DNA from: Chloroflexi bacterium TSY
GTDB taxonomy: Bacteria > Chloroflexota > Anaerolineae > Caldilineales > Caldilineaceae
Reading direction: 5' to 3'
DNA: 64,000 bases
Assembly (NCBI GenBank): GCA_019217005.1
Contig: JAHBNG010000018.1
Coordinates: 97,005-161,004, forward strand
The translations under genes were made by a program, and so were the position numbers. Numbering within the stretch: position 1 is the first letter of the stretch; each line of letters opens with the position of its first letter. Shown here piece after piece: positions 42,353 to 51,532 of the stretch. A model generated the notes under the pieces. It worked only from the letters and a program-made list of their open reading frames with translations, had not been told where the DNA came from and ran no database searches.

Positions 42353-42931
42353 ATGAACTCTCTGCTGCGAAGTCCAATTTATTGGATTTGCGGTTTATTG
42401 CTAACCGTGCTGCTCGTTTTCACAGGTTGTACGCCAGATGCGAACACCCATATTCTCTCACCACAACTGGGTACAATAGAGATTGCCGAGCGTGCGGGAG
42501 CCGTTATTGTTGCCATTGAGCCAGAAGCACCGCCAACGCTTGCTAAACTTTCCCCGTCAGAGATCGTTGCAGGTCTGGAAGAACTTGCTCCGGATGTCGC
42601 TGCAGCTCTTGACAACGCAGATCTTACAAATGCTGAGGCGCTCTATCAGGCACGTGGTTGTGCTGGTTGTCATCTATTTGACCCAGACAATCAAGTTGTT
42701 GGGCCAACTTGGTACAATGTTGGCAATATAGCAGTTGCTCGTGCCGAAGCAGCGGGCGATCCAAGTCCAGCAGCCTATCTTTATATTAGTATTTCAAACC
42801 CCAATTCTTACTTGGTTCCAGGCTATCAGGGAGGCAACATGCCCCAAAACTTTGATGAACTCTTAAGCCCGCAAGATTATGCTGACCTAATTGCTTACCT
42901 TTTGGCACAACAGGAAGAACCGTCTCAGTAA
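42353..42931 (+). CDS. Monohaem cytochrome c lipoprotein
   Basis: 192 residues. The lipobox LVFTGC (Cys26) shows export and membrane anchoring. The haem-binding motif CAGCH is at residues 103-107, and Met163 in GGNMPQNF is the likely distal ligand. It ends with a helix ([16 protein letters not shown]) typical of class I cytochromes c. The role is electron transfer outside the membrane; the partner is unknown. A GGAGGA ribosome-binding site precedes the ATG. Its last 7 bp overlap the convergent thymidine kinase gene. Confidence 0.9.
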   Translation: MNSLLRSPIYWICGLLLTVLLVFTGCTPDANTHILSPQLGTIEIAERAGAVIVAIEPEAPPTLAKLSPSEIVAGLEELAPDVAAALDNADLTNAEALYQARGCAGCHLFDPDNQVVGPTWYNVGNIAVARAEAAGDPSPAAYLYISISNPNSYLVPGYQGGNMPQNFDELLSPQDYADLIAYLLAQQEEPSQ

Positions 42932-43569
42932 GAATTAGTGTAACTTTTTTCTTCCGTATCCGAATGTGATATTTTGCCGGGCACATCATGACAATGACGG
43001 CAGCGAGCCTCATAGCTTTCGCTGCCGCCAACTAAGATGATGGGTGCATCGTAACTCGTAGGCAGTCCGTCAATGAGACGTTGTGTCCGACTAGCTGGAG
43101 CACCGCAGGTGACACAAATTGCATGAAGTTTATCAACGCGTTCAGCAATTGCCATCAGCAACGGCATCGGTCCAAATGGTTCACCACGAAAGTCAGTATC
43201 TAAGCCCGCAGCGATTACACGTTTGCCTGCGTTTGCTAGCTCTGAACATACATCCGCAACGTCCCGATCAAAAAACTGTACTTCATCAATTGCAACGACG
43301 TTCGTCCCGGGCTCTATATGCTCAAGAATACACAAGGCTGTTGAGGCAACCATCACATTGTCTCTCGCTACACCATTATGTGAAGCAACGCGTTCAAGTC
43401 CATATCGATTGTCAAGCTGTGGCTTAAACATTTGTACATTTTTGCGGGCAATTTCAGCACGTCGTACACGACGCAGTAGTTCCTCGGTTTTGCCGCTAAA
43501 CATTGACCCACAGATAATTTCTATCCATCCAGCAACAATTTGTCCATAATATTGTTCATCCATTGCCAT
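42925..43569 (-). CDS. tdk: Thymidine kinase
   Basis: Type II thymidine kinase, which phosphorylates thymidine in the salvage pathway. P-loop [14 protein letters not shown], Walker B-like [11 protein letters not shown], and the lasso/zinc region [14 protein letters not shown] ... CRHCHD with four cysteines. I place the start at 43569 ([10 protein letters not shown]) because GGAG lies nine bases upstream; the ATG at 43584 has only the terminator hairpin in front of it. A strong intrinsic terminator ends 24 bp upstream, leaving no room for a promoter after it. Confidence 0.93.
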   Translation of the reverse strand: MAMDEQYYGQIVAGWIEIICGSMFSGKTEELLRRVRRAEIARKNVQMFKPQLDNRYGLERVASHNGVARDNVMVASTALCILEHIEPGTNVVAIDEVQFFDRDVADVCSELANAGKRVIAAGLDTDFRGEPFGPMPLLMAIAERVDKLHAICVTCGAPASRTQRLIDGLPTSYDAPIILVGGSESYEARCRHCHDVPGKISHSDTEEKSYTNSY

Positions 43570-43592
43570 CAAGTCAAGCTCCATCCAGTAAA

Positions 43593-43620
43593 AAAGGCAG
43601 AGACAATAGTCCCTGCCTTA
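43593..43620 (-). terminator. Intrinsic terminator immediately upstream of tdk
   Basis: Minus strand AAGGCAGGGAC-TATT-GTCTCTGCCTT, then TTTTTT: an 11-bp stem with one wobble pair and a 4-base loop. It ends 9 to 24 bp before the possible tdk starts. It may end the rplU-rpmA-rpmE transcript or act as an attenuator of tdk. Confidence 0.85.
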
Positions 43621-43671
43621 ATCTTTAATATCTACTCAACCATCAAAAGAACCACGTTATATTTTTAGGCT

Positions 43672-43756
43672 TTATGCTGCGATTGTGATGAAAATATGGT
43701 TTTCCCACAGCTCTACCGGATAAAGCAAAACCATGTTTCATCCAGAGCATAGTTTA
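43672..43756. repeat. Repeat family R80, copy 2
   Basis: TGCTGCGATTGTGATGAAAA, then ATGGTTTT and the loop CTACCGGATAAAGC, then AAAACCAT: aligned base for base with the copy at 31973, with several substitutions. It lies in the tdk leader. Confidence 0.7.
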
Positions 43757-43761
43757 GAGAG

Positions 43762-43812
43762 ACCATGAACATGTATCTCTTTTCACGTCGAGTTGGGAAA
43801 CATGTTCATGGT
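43762..43812. terminator. Inverted repeat downstream of rpmE
   Basis: ACCATGAACATG (43762-43773) and its perfect reverse complement (43801-43812) around a 27-base loop, 21 bp after the rpmE stop. No T tract; a role as 3'-end stabiliser or weak terminator is possible. Confidence 0.4.
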
Positions 43813-43832
43813 TACTGCAACCCAAATTGATG

Positions 43833-44183
43833 CTATTCTAGGTCTTCGCCCTCTTGATACTTTTCCAGAACTTCAGCAGCGGCAGCATCAGGATCGTCAC
43901 CGCGAGCGCGTGCTCTGCGTGCAGCTTCTTCGGCTTCTTTGCGTGCTTGAGCTTCAATCTGGCGTTTTGCTACACCAGATTGGCGTCGCTCCAATCGCTT
44001 CATAAACCGTTCGACTTGACCGGCAGTATCCACAATTCGTTGCTCACCAGTGTAGAAAGGGTGGCAAGTATTGCAGACATCTGTCCGAATTTCTTCAACA
44101 GTACTTCCTGTCAGCCATGTTGTTCCACAGGAACAGATCACTCTCGCTGCAGGATAATAGGTAGGATGGATATCAGCCTTCAT
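43833..44183 (-). CDS. rpmE: Ribosomal protein L31, zinc type, with C-terminal extension
   Basis: 116 residues from [20 protein letters not shown]. Four cysteines (CSC, then CNTC in [11 protein letters not shown]) make the zinc site of the C+ form. The family is usually 66-75 residues; here about 45 extra charged residues (rich in Arg, Ala, Glu) follow the RFMKR region. The start is set at the conserved Met, with GGGG upstream, rather than the longer open frame. It is the last gene of the rplU-rpmA-rpmE cluster. Confidence 0.93.
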   Translation of the reverse strand: MKADIHPTYYPAARVICSCGTTWLTGSTVEEIRTDVCNTCHPFYTGEQRIVDTAGQVERFMKRLERRQSGVAKRQIEAQARKEAEEAARRARARGDDPDAAAAEVLEKYQEGEDLE

Positions 44184-44196
44184 TAAAATAAGCCCC

Positions 44197-44463
44197 TTAC
44201 TGTACAACCTTGTCAGGATAGACGCTGATCTGCTTGGTATTCTTCTTTGCCCACTCAAAGTGAACATAGCCATCAATTTTGGTAAAAAGTGTATCGTCTT
44301 TCCCCTTACCCACATTGGTTCCAGGGTGAAATTTGGTGCCGCGTTGCCGTACCAAAATACTTCCAGCAGTTACATATTCGCCACCAAAGCGTTTGACGCC
44401 TAAACGTTGTGCATTCGAATCACGATTGTTGCGACTTGAGCCACCGCCTTTTTTATGTGCCAT
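44197..44463 (-). CDS. rpmA: Ribosomal protein L27
   Basis: 88 residues, normal length: [36 protein letters not shown], and [16 protein letters not shown]. The N-terminal tail reaches the peptidyl-transferase centre in known ribosomes. It lies three bases after rplU and 13 before rpmE, a tight operon. Confidence 0.97.
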   Translation of the reverse strand: MAHKKGGGSSRNNRDSNAQRLGVKRFGGEYVTAGSILVRQRGTKFHPGTNVGKGKDDTLFTKIDGYVHFEWAKKNTKQISVYPDKVVQ

Positions 44464-44466
44464 CGT

Positions 44467-45249
44467 TTATTTCTCCTCTTGATCAGTCGATTCCGCCTCA
44501 TCAGTTGATTGAGCAGAATCTGCTGCATCTATATGAACCTCGCCAGACTCTGCATCATCGGTCGATTCCGGCTGAATGTCCGAAGATTCTTCCTCTTCGT
44601 CGCCTGCGCTGGTCGAAGACTCGTTTTCAGCTATGTTTCCCTCTTCCTCATCGCTCAGTTCTGTACTATCGACTGCATCCACAGAGTCAGGTCCATTGAC
44701 ATCATCGGCTCGTTCTGGTTGAGCAACTGAAGATTCTTCGTCCATATTGATTTCGTCATCTAAAGACGAGTCGTCAGCAACGATTTCTTCTGATGCATCT
44801 GAGAGATCGTCTACGAGCCCTGCAGATAGACTTGATGCACTTACATCAATCCCATTATCCCTCGAATCAACTTCCGCATCGTGTGCTGTATCTTCATTGC
44901 TTGTGCTGTTTGTTGTCTCAGCAACATAGGTCTCTCCCTTTACAACGATCGATTCGATAGCGAGACGTGTCTGATGTTGACGATGACCTTTGCGAACACG
45001 AATGCGCTTTTTTGGACGATATCGAAAGACGAGGATCTTTTTACCACGATGCTGACCCGTAATTTTTGCATGGACACTTGCATCCTCGACATTCGGCTGA
45101 CCAATCATCACATCGTCGCCGTTTGATACAAGAAGTACATCTTCCAAAGTAATTGTCTGACCGATGTCACCTTCAAGCTTTTCAACTTCTAATATATCTC
45201 CGGCGGCAACACGGTATTGCTTGCCGCCAGTTCGTACAACTGCATACAT
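44467..45249 (-). CDS. rplU: Ribosomal protein L21 with a 150-residue acidic C-terminal tail
   Basis: Residues 1-105 are a normal L21 (MYAVVRTGGKQYRVAAGD, the 23S-binding FRYRPKKRIRVRKGHRQHQT, LAIESI). L21 normally ends there. In this gene an acidic, Ser-rich tail of about 150 residues continues to residue 260 (repeated patterns such as ADDSSLDDE, DEEEESSDIQPES, AADSAQSTDEAES) with no hydrophobic core, probably disordered. There is no frameshift or stop between the parts, and the next gene follows after three bases, so the tail is part of the operon's design. Function of the tail is unknown. Confidence 0.93.
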   Translation of the reverse strand: MYAVVRTGGKQYRVAAGDILEVEKLEGDIGQTITLEDVLLVSNGDDVMIGQPNVEDASVHAKITGQHRGKKILVFRYRPKKRIRVRKGHRQHQTRLAIESIVVKGETYVAETTNSTSNEDTAHDAEVDSRDNGIDVSASSLSAGLVDDLSDASEEIVADDSSLDDEINMDEESSVAQPERADDVNGPDSVDAVDSTELSDEEEGNIAENESSTSAGDEEEESSDIQPESTDDAESGEVHIDAADSAQSTDEAESTDQEEK

Positions 45250-45299
45250 TAATATCTCTATCCTTTCTGTCGCGTTTGGCTATACTTGCTCGAATCTTA

Positions 45300-45378
45300 A
45301 ACCTATCCGAAAAGCGGTTGTGAATGCGACTAGCTTCTCGAGTAAGAATCCATTGTCATAGAGCTTTTCGGACTAGCA
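45300..45378. mobile_element. MITE-C, copy 3 (79 bp)
   Basis: AACCTATCCGAAAAGCGG on the left and CTTTTCGGACTAGCA on the right. The flanks no longer match each other (TCTTA/CTGAA), so this is an older copy. It lies 51 bp upstream of rplU. Confidence 0.75.
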
Positions 45379-45776
45379 CTGAAGCCAACACTTCGTTATA
45401 AGCGACATGGCACCGGGATTATTTTACCTAATCAGGCAGGCGCGTTTTGATTAACGAGAAATACATTGCAGCATACAGTTCTGTCGTTCACTGCACGCAA
45501 TGTATTGATGCAAATCAGGACCCATAATTTGATTCACAAATTCCGAATTATAAACGAAATTGGCAGCATCAGTCAAACTTAGGCGGTTTCTGTAAACGTC
45601 ATATTCGGTTCAAGATTATTTGAAAAGTTATCGTATTTTCTCATGCGCCTAATAGAGGCACAATGTTTGCATAATGATTGTATATCAAGTTACGGAAAGT
45701 GAATCACTTATTGGTTTATACATCAGTCAGCCCTTCAACTTCAAAATCCGGATAAATATCACTATAAGGTGAATTG
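45379..45776. other. Intergenic region upstream of the ABC permease gene
   Basis: No gene seen. An inverted repeat AATACATTGC...GCAATGTATT at 45466-45514 is the only structure noted; its role is unknown. Confidence 0.45.
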
Positions 45777-46994
45777 ATGCCCATATACCTTGCAGTCAAG
45801 GAAATGACTTATAACCGCGGCCGGTTTATTTTGATTAGCCTGATTGTCGCACTGATTACAACATTGGTTCTCTTTATTGCGGCTTTGGCGGAGGGATTGG
45901 CTGCTGCCAATAAAGAATATTTGGAAAAGCTAACGGGTGAGCTAATTGTGTTTCAAGAGAACGTCGAGTTATCTTTGCCGTCAAGTAGGGTCGGTCGCTC
46001 TCGCGTCAAGGCAATTCGACGGGTAGAAGGGGTTGACGATGTTGGACAAGTTGGGTTTGCTAGTGCAACGATTGTATTTGGTGGTCCTGATTCGGCGAAC
46101 GGAGAAAGGTCAAGCAATTCACCAACAGAGATGAAGCAAGTTGGATCTTTTCAAGAACCACTCGATGTTACGTTGATTGGTGTTGAGCCAAGCAAGCCAG
46201 GTGAACCAATCGTTGTGAAGGGAGAGCAATTAGGACAAAAGCGCAGCAATACAGTACTGATCGATGGCAATGTTGCCCTTAGAAGAAATGTTCAGATTGG
46301 AGACACGATTACCCTGAAAACAACTCAGGGTACCGAGGAAGAATTCTATGATTTGACAGTGGTTGGTGTCGCTGAAAAACTTCAATATCAATTTCAGCCA
46401 TCTCTCATTTTACCCTATCTGACTTGGGAAAAAGTTCGACCGCGCGGTGAATCCGGGATCAATGGAGGGGAGTTGATCTCAAATATTGTGGTTGTACGTC
46501 TAGATGAACCGGATAAATTGAGGGAAATGGCTACAAAGCTCGAACAGGAAGTAGGAAAAATCGAAGTTGTGGATCGTGTTACAGCGTATGAATCGACACC
46601 TGGTTATCAAGCTCAACAAAGCACGCTCAATACACAGCGGTTTTTCACGCTCTTTATTGGAATCTTGGTGATCGGAGGTTTCTTTCAGATCCAAACATTG
46701 CAAAAAGTTGCACAGGTCGGTATGCTAAAGGCTGTTGGCGCGTCGAATCTGACAGTTGTCCTGGCAGCCATTTCACAAATCATCATCGTCAACTTGATTG
46801 GAGTAGCCGTTGGCACAGCAGGGTCATTCGGATTACAAGTCGGTTTTCCCGTTGAAATTCCAGTTGTCTTTACTGGTCAATCAGTATTAACAGCGATCAT
46901 TTCCTTAATCATGATTGGTCCCATCAGTGGTCTTGTTTCGGTTTGGGCTCTTCTGAAGATTGAACCCCTTACTGCCCTTGGCTTGGCACAGTAA
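45777..46994 (+). CDS. ABC exporter permease (FtsX/MacB-like fold)
   Basis: 405 residues from ATG 45777, chosen over the TTG just before it because AAGGTG is correctly spaced. It has one N-terminal membrane helix (FILISLIVALITTLVLFIAAL), a periplasmic domain of about 230 residues (with a VGVAEKLQYQFQPSL-type beta segment), then three helices at the C-terminus (FFTLFIGILVIGGFFQI, VVLAAISQIIIVNLIGVAVG, VLTAIISLIMIGPISGLVSV). This is the FtsX/MacB/DevC arrangement used for lipoprotein, peptide or glycolipid export. The ATPase gene follows with overlap of possible starts. Substrate not deducible. Confidence 0.9.
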   Translation: MPIYLAVKEMTYNRGRFILISLIVALITTLVLFIAALAEGLAAANKEYLEKLTGELIVFQENVELSLPSSRVGRSRVKAIRRVEGVDDVGQVGFASATIVFGGPDSANGERSSNSPTEMKQVGSFQEPLDVTLIGVEPSKPGEPIVVKGEQLGQKRSNTVLIDGNVALRRNVQIGDTITLKTTQGTEEEFYDLTVVGVAEKLQYQFQPSLILPYLTWEKVRPRGESGINGGELISNIVVVRLDEPDKLREMATKLEQEVGKIEVVDRVTAYESTPGYQAQQSTLNTQRFFTLFIGILVIGGFFQIQTLQKVAQVGMLKAVGASNLTVVLAAISQIIIVNLIGVAVGTAGSFGLQVGFPVEIPVVFTGQSVLTAIISLIMIGPISGLVSVWALLKIEPLTALGLAQ

Positions 46995-47019
46995 AATCGA
47001 TTGGAATAACGATATAATC

Positions 47020-47772
47020 ATGCATAATGAGAATGGTGTCGTCATCCTAGAAGCAGAACACGTCACGAAGACCTATGGAAGCGGTGATAGCTTGGTTCAT
47101 GCCGTTAAAGATGCCTCATTCCGCATTCATGCAGGTGAGTTCACTGCTCTTGTTGGACCAAGTGGTTCAGGCAAAACAACGATGTTGGCAATGTTGGCAG
47201 GGCTTTTGCGTCCAACAAGTGGACGCATTCTGATCGATGGTGAACAGCTCAACGACATGCGGGATGCCAATCGAACGCGATTTCGACGTCGTTCGATTGG
47301 GTTCGCATTCCAATCAAATAATCTAGTACCCTATTTGAATGCACGCGAGAATGTTGAGTTAATGTTGCGTCTTAATCGTCGCTTCAATGGTGAGGGGAAA
47401 AAACGCACGACCGATTTATTAATGCGATTGGGATTAGGTGACCGAATGAAGAATTACCCGGGTCAACTTTCAGGGGGACAACAACAACGGGTAGCAATTG
47501 CTCGGGCCATGATTCACGAACCGAATTTGGTTTTAGCTGATGAGCCGACAGCGAGTTTGGATACAGAGCGAGCATATCAAGTTGTCAAAACATTTGCAGA
47601 GCTAATTCACGAACAGGATCGTGCGGGAGTTATGGTCACTCATGATTTACGAATGTGTAAATATGTAGACCGCGTCATTCGTATGGTTGATGGCAGTATC
47701 AACCAAGTGATTCAAGATCGCCATGAAATTGATGATCTCGCAACAGCAAGCGTCGAAAGTTATTCAGGATGA
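47020..47772 (+). CDS. ABC exporter ATPase (MacB/LolD/DevA-like)
   Basis: 250 residues. Walker A VGPSGSGKTTMLAML, signature LSGGQQQRVAIARAM, Walker B LVLADEPTASLD, and the H-loop VMVTHDLRM. The Q-loop is FAFQSNNLV. The upstream permease ends 25 bp before the ATG at 47020; an in-frame earlier start (46960) would overlap the permease and lacks conserved sequence. The two genes form a complete MacB-type exporter with separate subunits. Confidence 0.92.
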   Translation: MHNENGVVILEAEHVTKTYGSGDSLVHAVKDASFRIHAGEFTALVGPSGSGKTTMLAMLAGLLRPTSGRILIDGEQLNDMRDANRTRFRRRSIGFAFQSNNLVPYLNARENVELMLRLNRRFNGEGKKRTTDLLMRLGLGDRMKNYPGQLSGGQQQRVAIARAMIHEPNLVLADEPTASLDTERAYQVVKTFAELIHEQDRAGVMVTHDLRMCKYVDRVIRMVDGSINQVIQDRHEIDDLATASVESYSG

Positions 47773-47907
47773 ATCCATAAATAACTCATCAATGTTATTC
47801 TCGAGTGAAACGAACGCTTGTTTTCTTCGAGGACTCAGGGCAAGCTCTGTTTGGATACAAGCGCTTAGCGCCAACGAAGCCGAAGGAATCTATCAACGAG
47901 TTATTTA

Positions 47908-49209
47908 GGCTAAACCAAAAAAATAATTATACGCGAACGAGAGAATGGAGAGGGGGAATAAGGACAAACCATTTTTCTAAACCAGGTAAACGTTGGAAGC
48001 GTTGTTCCAAACGGTCCATCTCTTTCTGAGTGAGTTTGACGCCGGTCTCATAAAGAGTGGAATTCAGGTGAACGAAGGGTTGTAGTTGGTTAAAGCGAAA
48101 AGAACGGGCAAAATTGAGAACGGTCTCAAGAGAATCGAGAAGAGAACCGTTCCAGTGTTTTTCAAGATGGCCCCAAACCCGTTCGATGGGGTTGTATTTA
48201 CTGTGATAAGGAGGGTAGCAGGCGAGCTGAATAGAGAGACGATAGTGCTCAACAAACTGAGTGAGACGATACATAAACTGAGTCCGACGGGTATGATTTT
48301 CGGGACCATTGTCCTGATTGATCACGAGGGTCTTGACGTGAGGAAAGTGTTCACGTACGCTTTCCCAAAAATCAATCAGGCAGTCGACAATACAGTCACT
48401 TGTCACTTTCGACTGAGTCAAGTAAAGAAAGAGTTCCTTGGTTGAAGGGAGGTAAATGCCAAAAGGAGTGACTTTCTCGGTCTTCTTATCTTGAAAGTCA
48501 TGATCGAGCGCTTTGACAACCACTCGACTTATCCCTTCTCTCGAGAAACGGTCAAGTAAAATCGTCGCTTTGGCATCCCAAGAGAGGCGCAGAACCGTCT
48601 CGTCTGCATCCGCTTCTTGATTGATCTGATGAATTCTATCAAAGATCGCATCGGTCTCTGGGATCTTTTTCACTGGTTGACTTTTTTTGACCCGGTTTGA
48701 GCATAGCCTAACTCATTGAGCTTCAAGCGGATGGCCTCTTCGCCAGGCAATTCCTCATCTGTGTATCCTTTCTGCTCGATGAGCTGGGTACGCATTTCGG
48801 CGGCGGTTAGTCGAGTGTACAATTGGGGGGGGTTCGAAAGGTGGGATCGGTCTGGCTGAATTGATCGGCGATTTCAACCATATCGGCCAGTAAAGTGGGG
48901 ATATGGTCTTCGGCTTTTTTGCGACCACGTCGGTGGCTTTGGTCGACATAACAGAAGCCGCCTTCTAGTTCTTCCAGGGCTTTGGCTATCGTCGCCCGAT
49001 TCCAGCCCAACTCTCGTTCTGCTTTCGTCGGACTCCCTTCGCATATCGTTTTGACCGTTTGGGCCATGAAGTGCCTTCTTTCGTATCCACTTAACATGGC
49101 CTTCGTCTCTTTCAAGACTTCAACCATTTCTGGCGAGATTGTCATTTTTGCTCCTTTTGGAGAGCTAGTTTAACACCTTCTCGCGTATATTTTATTTTTT
49201 GGATTGGCC
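47908..49209 (-). mobile_element. ISAzo13-like element, copy C (1,302 bp)
   Basis: Same ends as the other copies, with TTA at 47905-47907 and 49210-49212. It is inserted at the junction between the left target duplication (TATTT, 47902-47906) and the first base of the IS4-like element that follows. Confidence 0.92.
47927..49145 (-). pseudogene. ISAzo13-like transposase, copy C, frameshifted
   Basis: The N-terminal part (from 49145) loses frame at a run of eight C (six in intact copies) after TDPTFRTP. A one-base deletion near 48705 (GAGCATAGCC against GAGCCATAGCC) adds another shift. From about 48673 (MKKIPETDAIFDRIHQ) to 47927 the frame is open and holds the whole DDE core. Inactive as a full-length protein. 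Confidence 0.85.
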
Positions 49210-49211
49210 TT

Positions 49212-50764
49212 ACTCGATAGTTGTATTTTGAGCAGGTGCCAGATTTGACAAAGTCAAATTAAGCAGAGCAGACCTGCCGTTTGGCGAAAAGGGTAGCGAA
49301 GACCTCCGCAATCTCCTGTCCGTCATTCAAGGCATCATGAGCCGTCAAGATGAGATCTTGAATCAGTGACTGAGTTTGCTGCCGGGTAGCCTCACCAAGG
49401 GATTTGCTGGGCGAGAATTGAGTTTTAGCCAATGATGGTCCCAAACAATCAAGGTGCAAGAGAGAATAAGCCACGAAGACCAGAGACCAATGTTTTTGAA
49501 AGGCGTGGGCAGTTCGCATGCAATATTCATCAAGACCAAGCAGTTGTTTACCATCCTGATAAACCGTCTCGATAGGCCAACGAAGCAGGTAAATCGAGAG
49601 AATGCGTTTGGCATTACAGTCGGTGCGATTGGTCACTAAAACGGCATAATTGTCTTGCAATTCAGGATTATCAAAACTAATCACGATGCGTACCTTGCCG
49701 ATAGAAGGGATACGCACAGTCATGGTAAAGGTGTAGTAAGTACGACCATCAATGGTGACAGGCTTGTAGGCATTCTGGGGGATGTAGGGGACCAACTCTT
49801 TGACTTTAATATGTGGCCCCTCGAAAGTTATCGGCTGACCATCTTCATCCCGCAAACGAAAACTATTTGTCTCCAGATTGCGATTGCACTTCAAGATGCT
49901 GATCCAATCTTTATTCAGACGATCGAGTACAGCTAGAAAATCTGGAGCGAGATACCAACCATCGAAGAGAGCCCAACCAAAGATAAGGTTTCGTTCAACA
50001 GCTTTTTCAACCAGTTCCTGGCAATGGTTATCTTGGTCTTAAACGCTTCGTCTCGCTCTCGAAAGGCGGGGTCAGTTAATAGGTGGCTATCCACTCGTTT
50101 ATGAAAAGCGGTTCGTTCTTTCTTTTTCTTGGGAATCTCGGTCACTGGGAAATGTTTTTCCACAAATGCTTCCCAGTCGGTAAACTCTTCGTACCGTCGG
50201 TAGATACTTGCATCGACCGGAAAACGGATAGCGCCACTGACATAGTGACTTGTGACTAAGTTATGAGCCAGTGGATGCTGACCATTGCTATGATTGTAGT
50301 GGGTGTCGATATACTCGAACAGACTTCCCACATGTTCACATAGTGTATCATCAATCGCTAATACCGATTCTGACTCTGAACGTTGGTATTGTGCTGTCTC
50401 TGACTTCATGTAACCTATACGCTCATCATTGAGTTTTTCGGCTCGCCAAGGAGCTTCACTCAGATACCGTGATACATTCGTCTTATCTGCACTATCTAGA
50501 ATGCAACGGGCAATATTTGCCATGCTTTTGTTGTCCAAGACCATCAGACCCGTCAGATAGTTTTCAAAGTGGCGAAACTGTTTACGATTGGCAAATACTG
50601 AACGAAAGGTTTCGCTATGCTCCTTGACCAGTGGCGCTACATTTACTATCGGCAATTGCATCTTGATGGCTCCTTTTCTGCACTTTTTTCTTGATGCAAT
50701 CTATTGAGATGACTTTTGTCTCTTTTGTCAAAATTGGAAAACCTTCATTTCACAACTATCGAGT
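49212..50764 (-). mobile_element. IS4/IS701-like element (1,553 bp)
   Basis: 13-bp ends ACTCGATAGTTGT and ACAACTATCGAGT. The 5-bp target duplication TATTT is at 50765-50769 on the right, and on the left at 47902-47906, now separated by ISAzo13 copy C. Confidence 0.88.
49259..50661 (-). pseudogene. IS4/IS701-like DDE transposase, frameshifted
   Basis: The first block (50661 to about 49985) contains VLAIDDTLCEHVG with the first catalytic Asp. A single-base change near 49985 shifts the frame: one frame ends SLVGLSSMVGISLQIF, the other continues FGWALFDGWYLAPDFLAVLD (second Asp). The rest (to 49259) includes YLLRWPIETVYQDGKQLLGLDEYCMR with the Glu. Rebuilt length is about 465 residues. One indel apart from intact. 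Confidence 0.78.
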
Positions 50765-50780
50765 TATTTAATGCCGAGTC

Positions 50781-50999
50781 CTAACTTCTTGCAACAAGAA
50801 AGACACCAACACAGATGATGAATGTACCTAGCAGACGCATAGCATTTAGCGTTTCGCCAAACAGATGCCAGGAAGCAATTAACATAATCACAAAGCTAAG
50901 ACTCACAAACGGATAGGCATAGCTTAAATCAACCCGAGATAGAGCAGACACCCAAAATAATGTTGCACAAGCATAGATAATGAGGCCAATCATTACAAA
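50781..50999 (-). pseudogene. C-terminal remnant of an SMR/EamA-type small transporter
   Basis: 73 residues with three membrane helices (IIYACATLFWVSALSRVDLS, YPFVSLSFVIMLIASWHL, LLGTFIICVGVFLVARS). The pattern, particularly LSYAYPFVSLSFV and LFGE, fits the ArnE/EmrE branch of the drug/metabolite transporter superfamily. The N-terminal part is lost at the join with the IS end fragment at 51000. The gene lies right after the IS4-like target duplication. Confidence 0.7.
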
Positions 51000-51075
51000 C
51001 TTTACTTTCTGGTAAAGGCTTGAGTGACAAAGGGCAAACCGAAAGGGGCGGAAAAAAGAATCCACCCTGAAAAAA
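51000..51075. mobile_element. 76-bp end fragment of the 1.66-kb IS
   Basis: CTTTACTTTCTGGTAAAGGC and the following bases match 10059-10134, the transposase 3' end of the IS. It stops where the first of two MITE-B copies begins. Confidence 0.85.
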
Positions 51076-51230
51076 GGGGTGGTTCAAAATTAGGTTTACA
51101 CTTTTGATATATAGACAAAAATCTATATGAGACCGTTTTCTCTCTGAGAACCGGCGAAATCAGAGAATATAAACGTTCTTTCTGTTTCTAAAAGTGTAAA
51201 CCTATCTATCCAGCTAAAATGAACCACCCC
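51076..51230. mobile_element. MITE-B, copy 3 (155 bp)
   Basis: Full-length, ends GGGGTGGTTCA / TGAACCACCCC. Followed after TGAAAA by an identical copy in the same direction. Confidence 0.9.
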
Positions 51231-51236
51231 TGAAAA

Positions 51237-51391
51237 GGGGTGGTTCAAAATTAGGTTTACACTTTTGATATATAGACAAAAATCTATATGAGACCGTTTT
51301 CTCTCTGAGAACCGGCGAAATCAGAGAATATAAACGTTCTTTCTGTTTCTAAAAGTGTAAACCTATCTATCCAGCTAAAATGAACCACCCC
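51237..51391. mobile_element. MITE-B, copy 4 (155 bp), tandem with copy 3
   Basis: Essentially identical to copy 3 over its full length. The two copies are six bases apart, with no clear 8-bp duplication at the outer flanks, so the second probably arose by duplication rather than by an independent insertion. Confidence 0.9.
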
Positions 51392-51532
51392 TGGAATTTG
51401 GTCATTTATGCTGGTCTCTATACATTACAGGTGTTGCGCATTTTAGAAGAGGAACGGCTTCTTGCAACCAATCCAGAATATGCAGAATATATGCAGAAGA
51501 CGAAGTCTCGACTTATTCCTGGAGTGTTCTAA
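51392..51532 (+). pseudogene. C-terminal remnant of an isoprenylcysteine methyltransferase-like (ICMT/PEMT) protein
   Basis: 46 residues, WNLVIYAGLYTLQVLRILEE then ERLLATNPEYAEYMQKTKSR and LIPGVF and stop, show the family's C-terminal pattern (membrane helix, EE(R/x)L, EYxxY, RLIPG). The 5' part is missing at the MITE-B junction. Confidence 0.75.
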
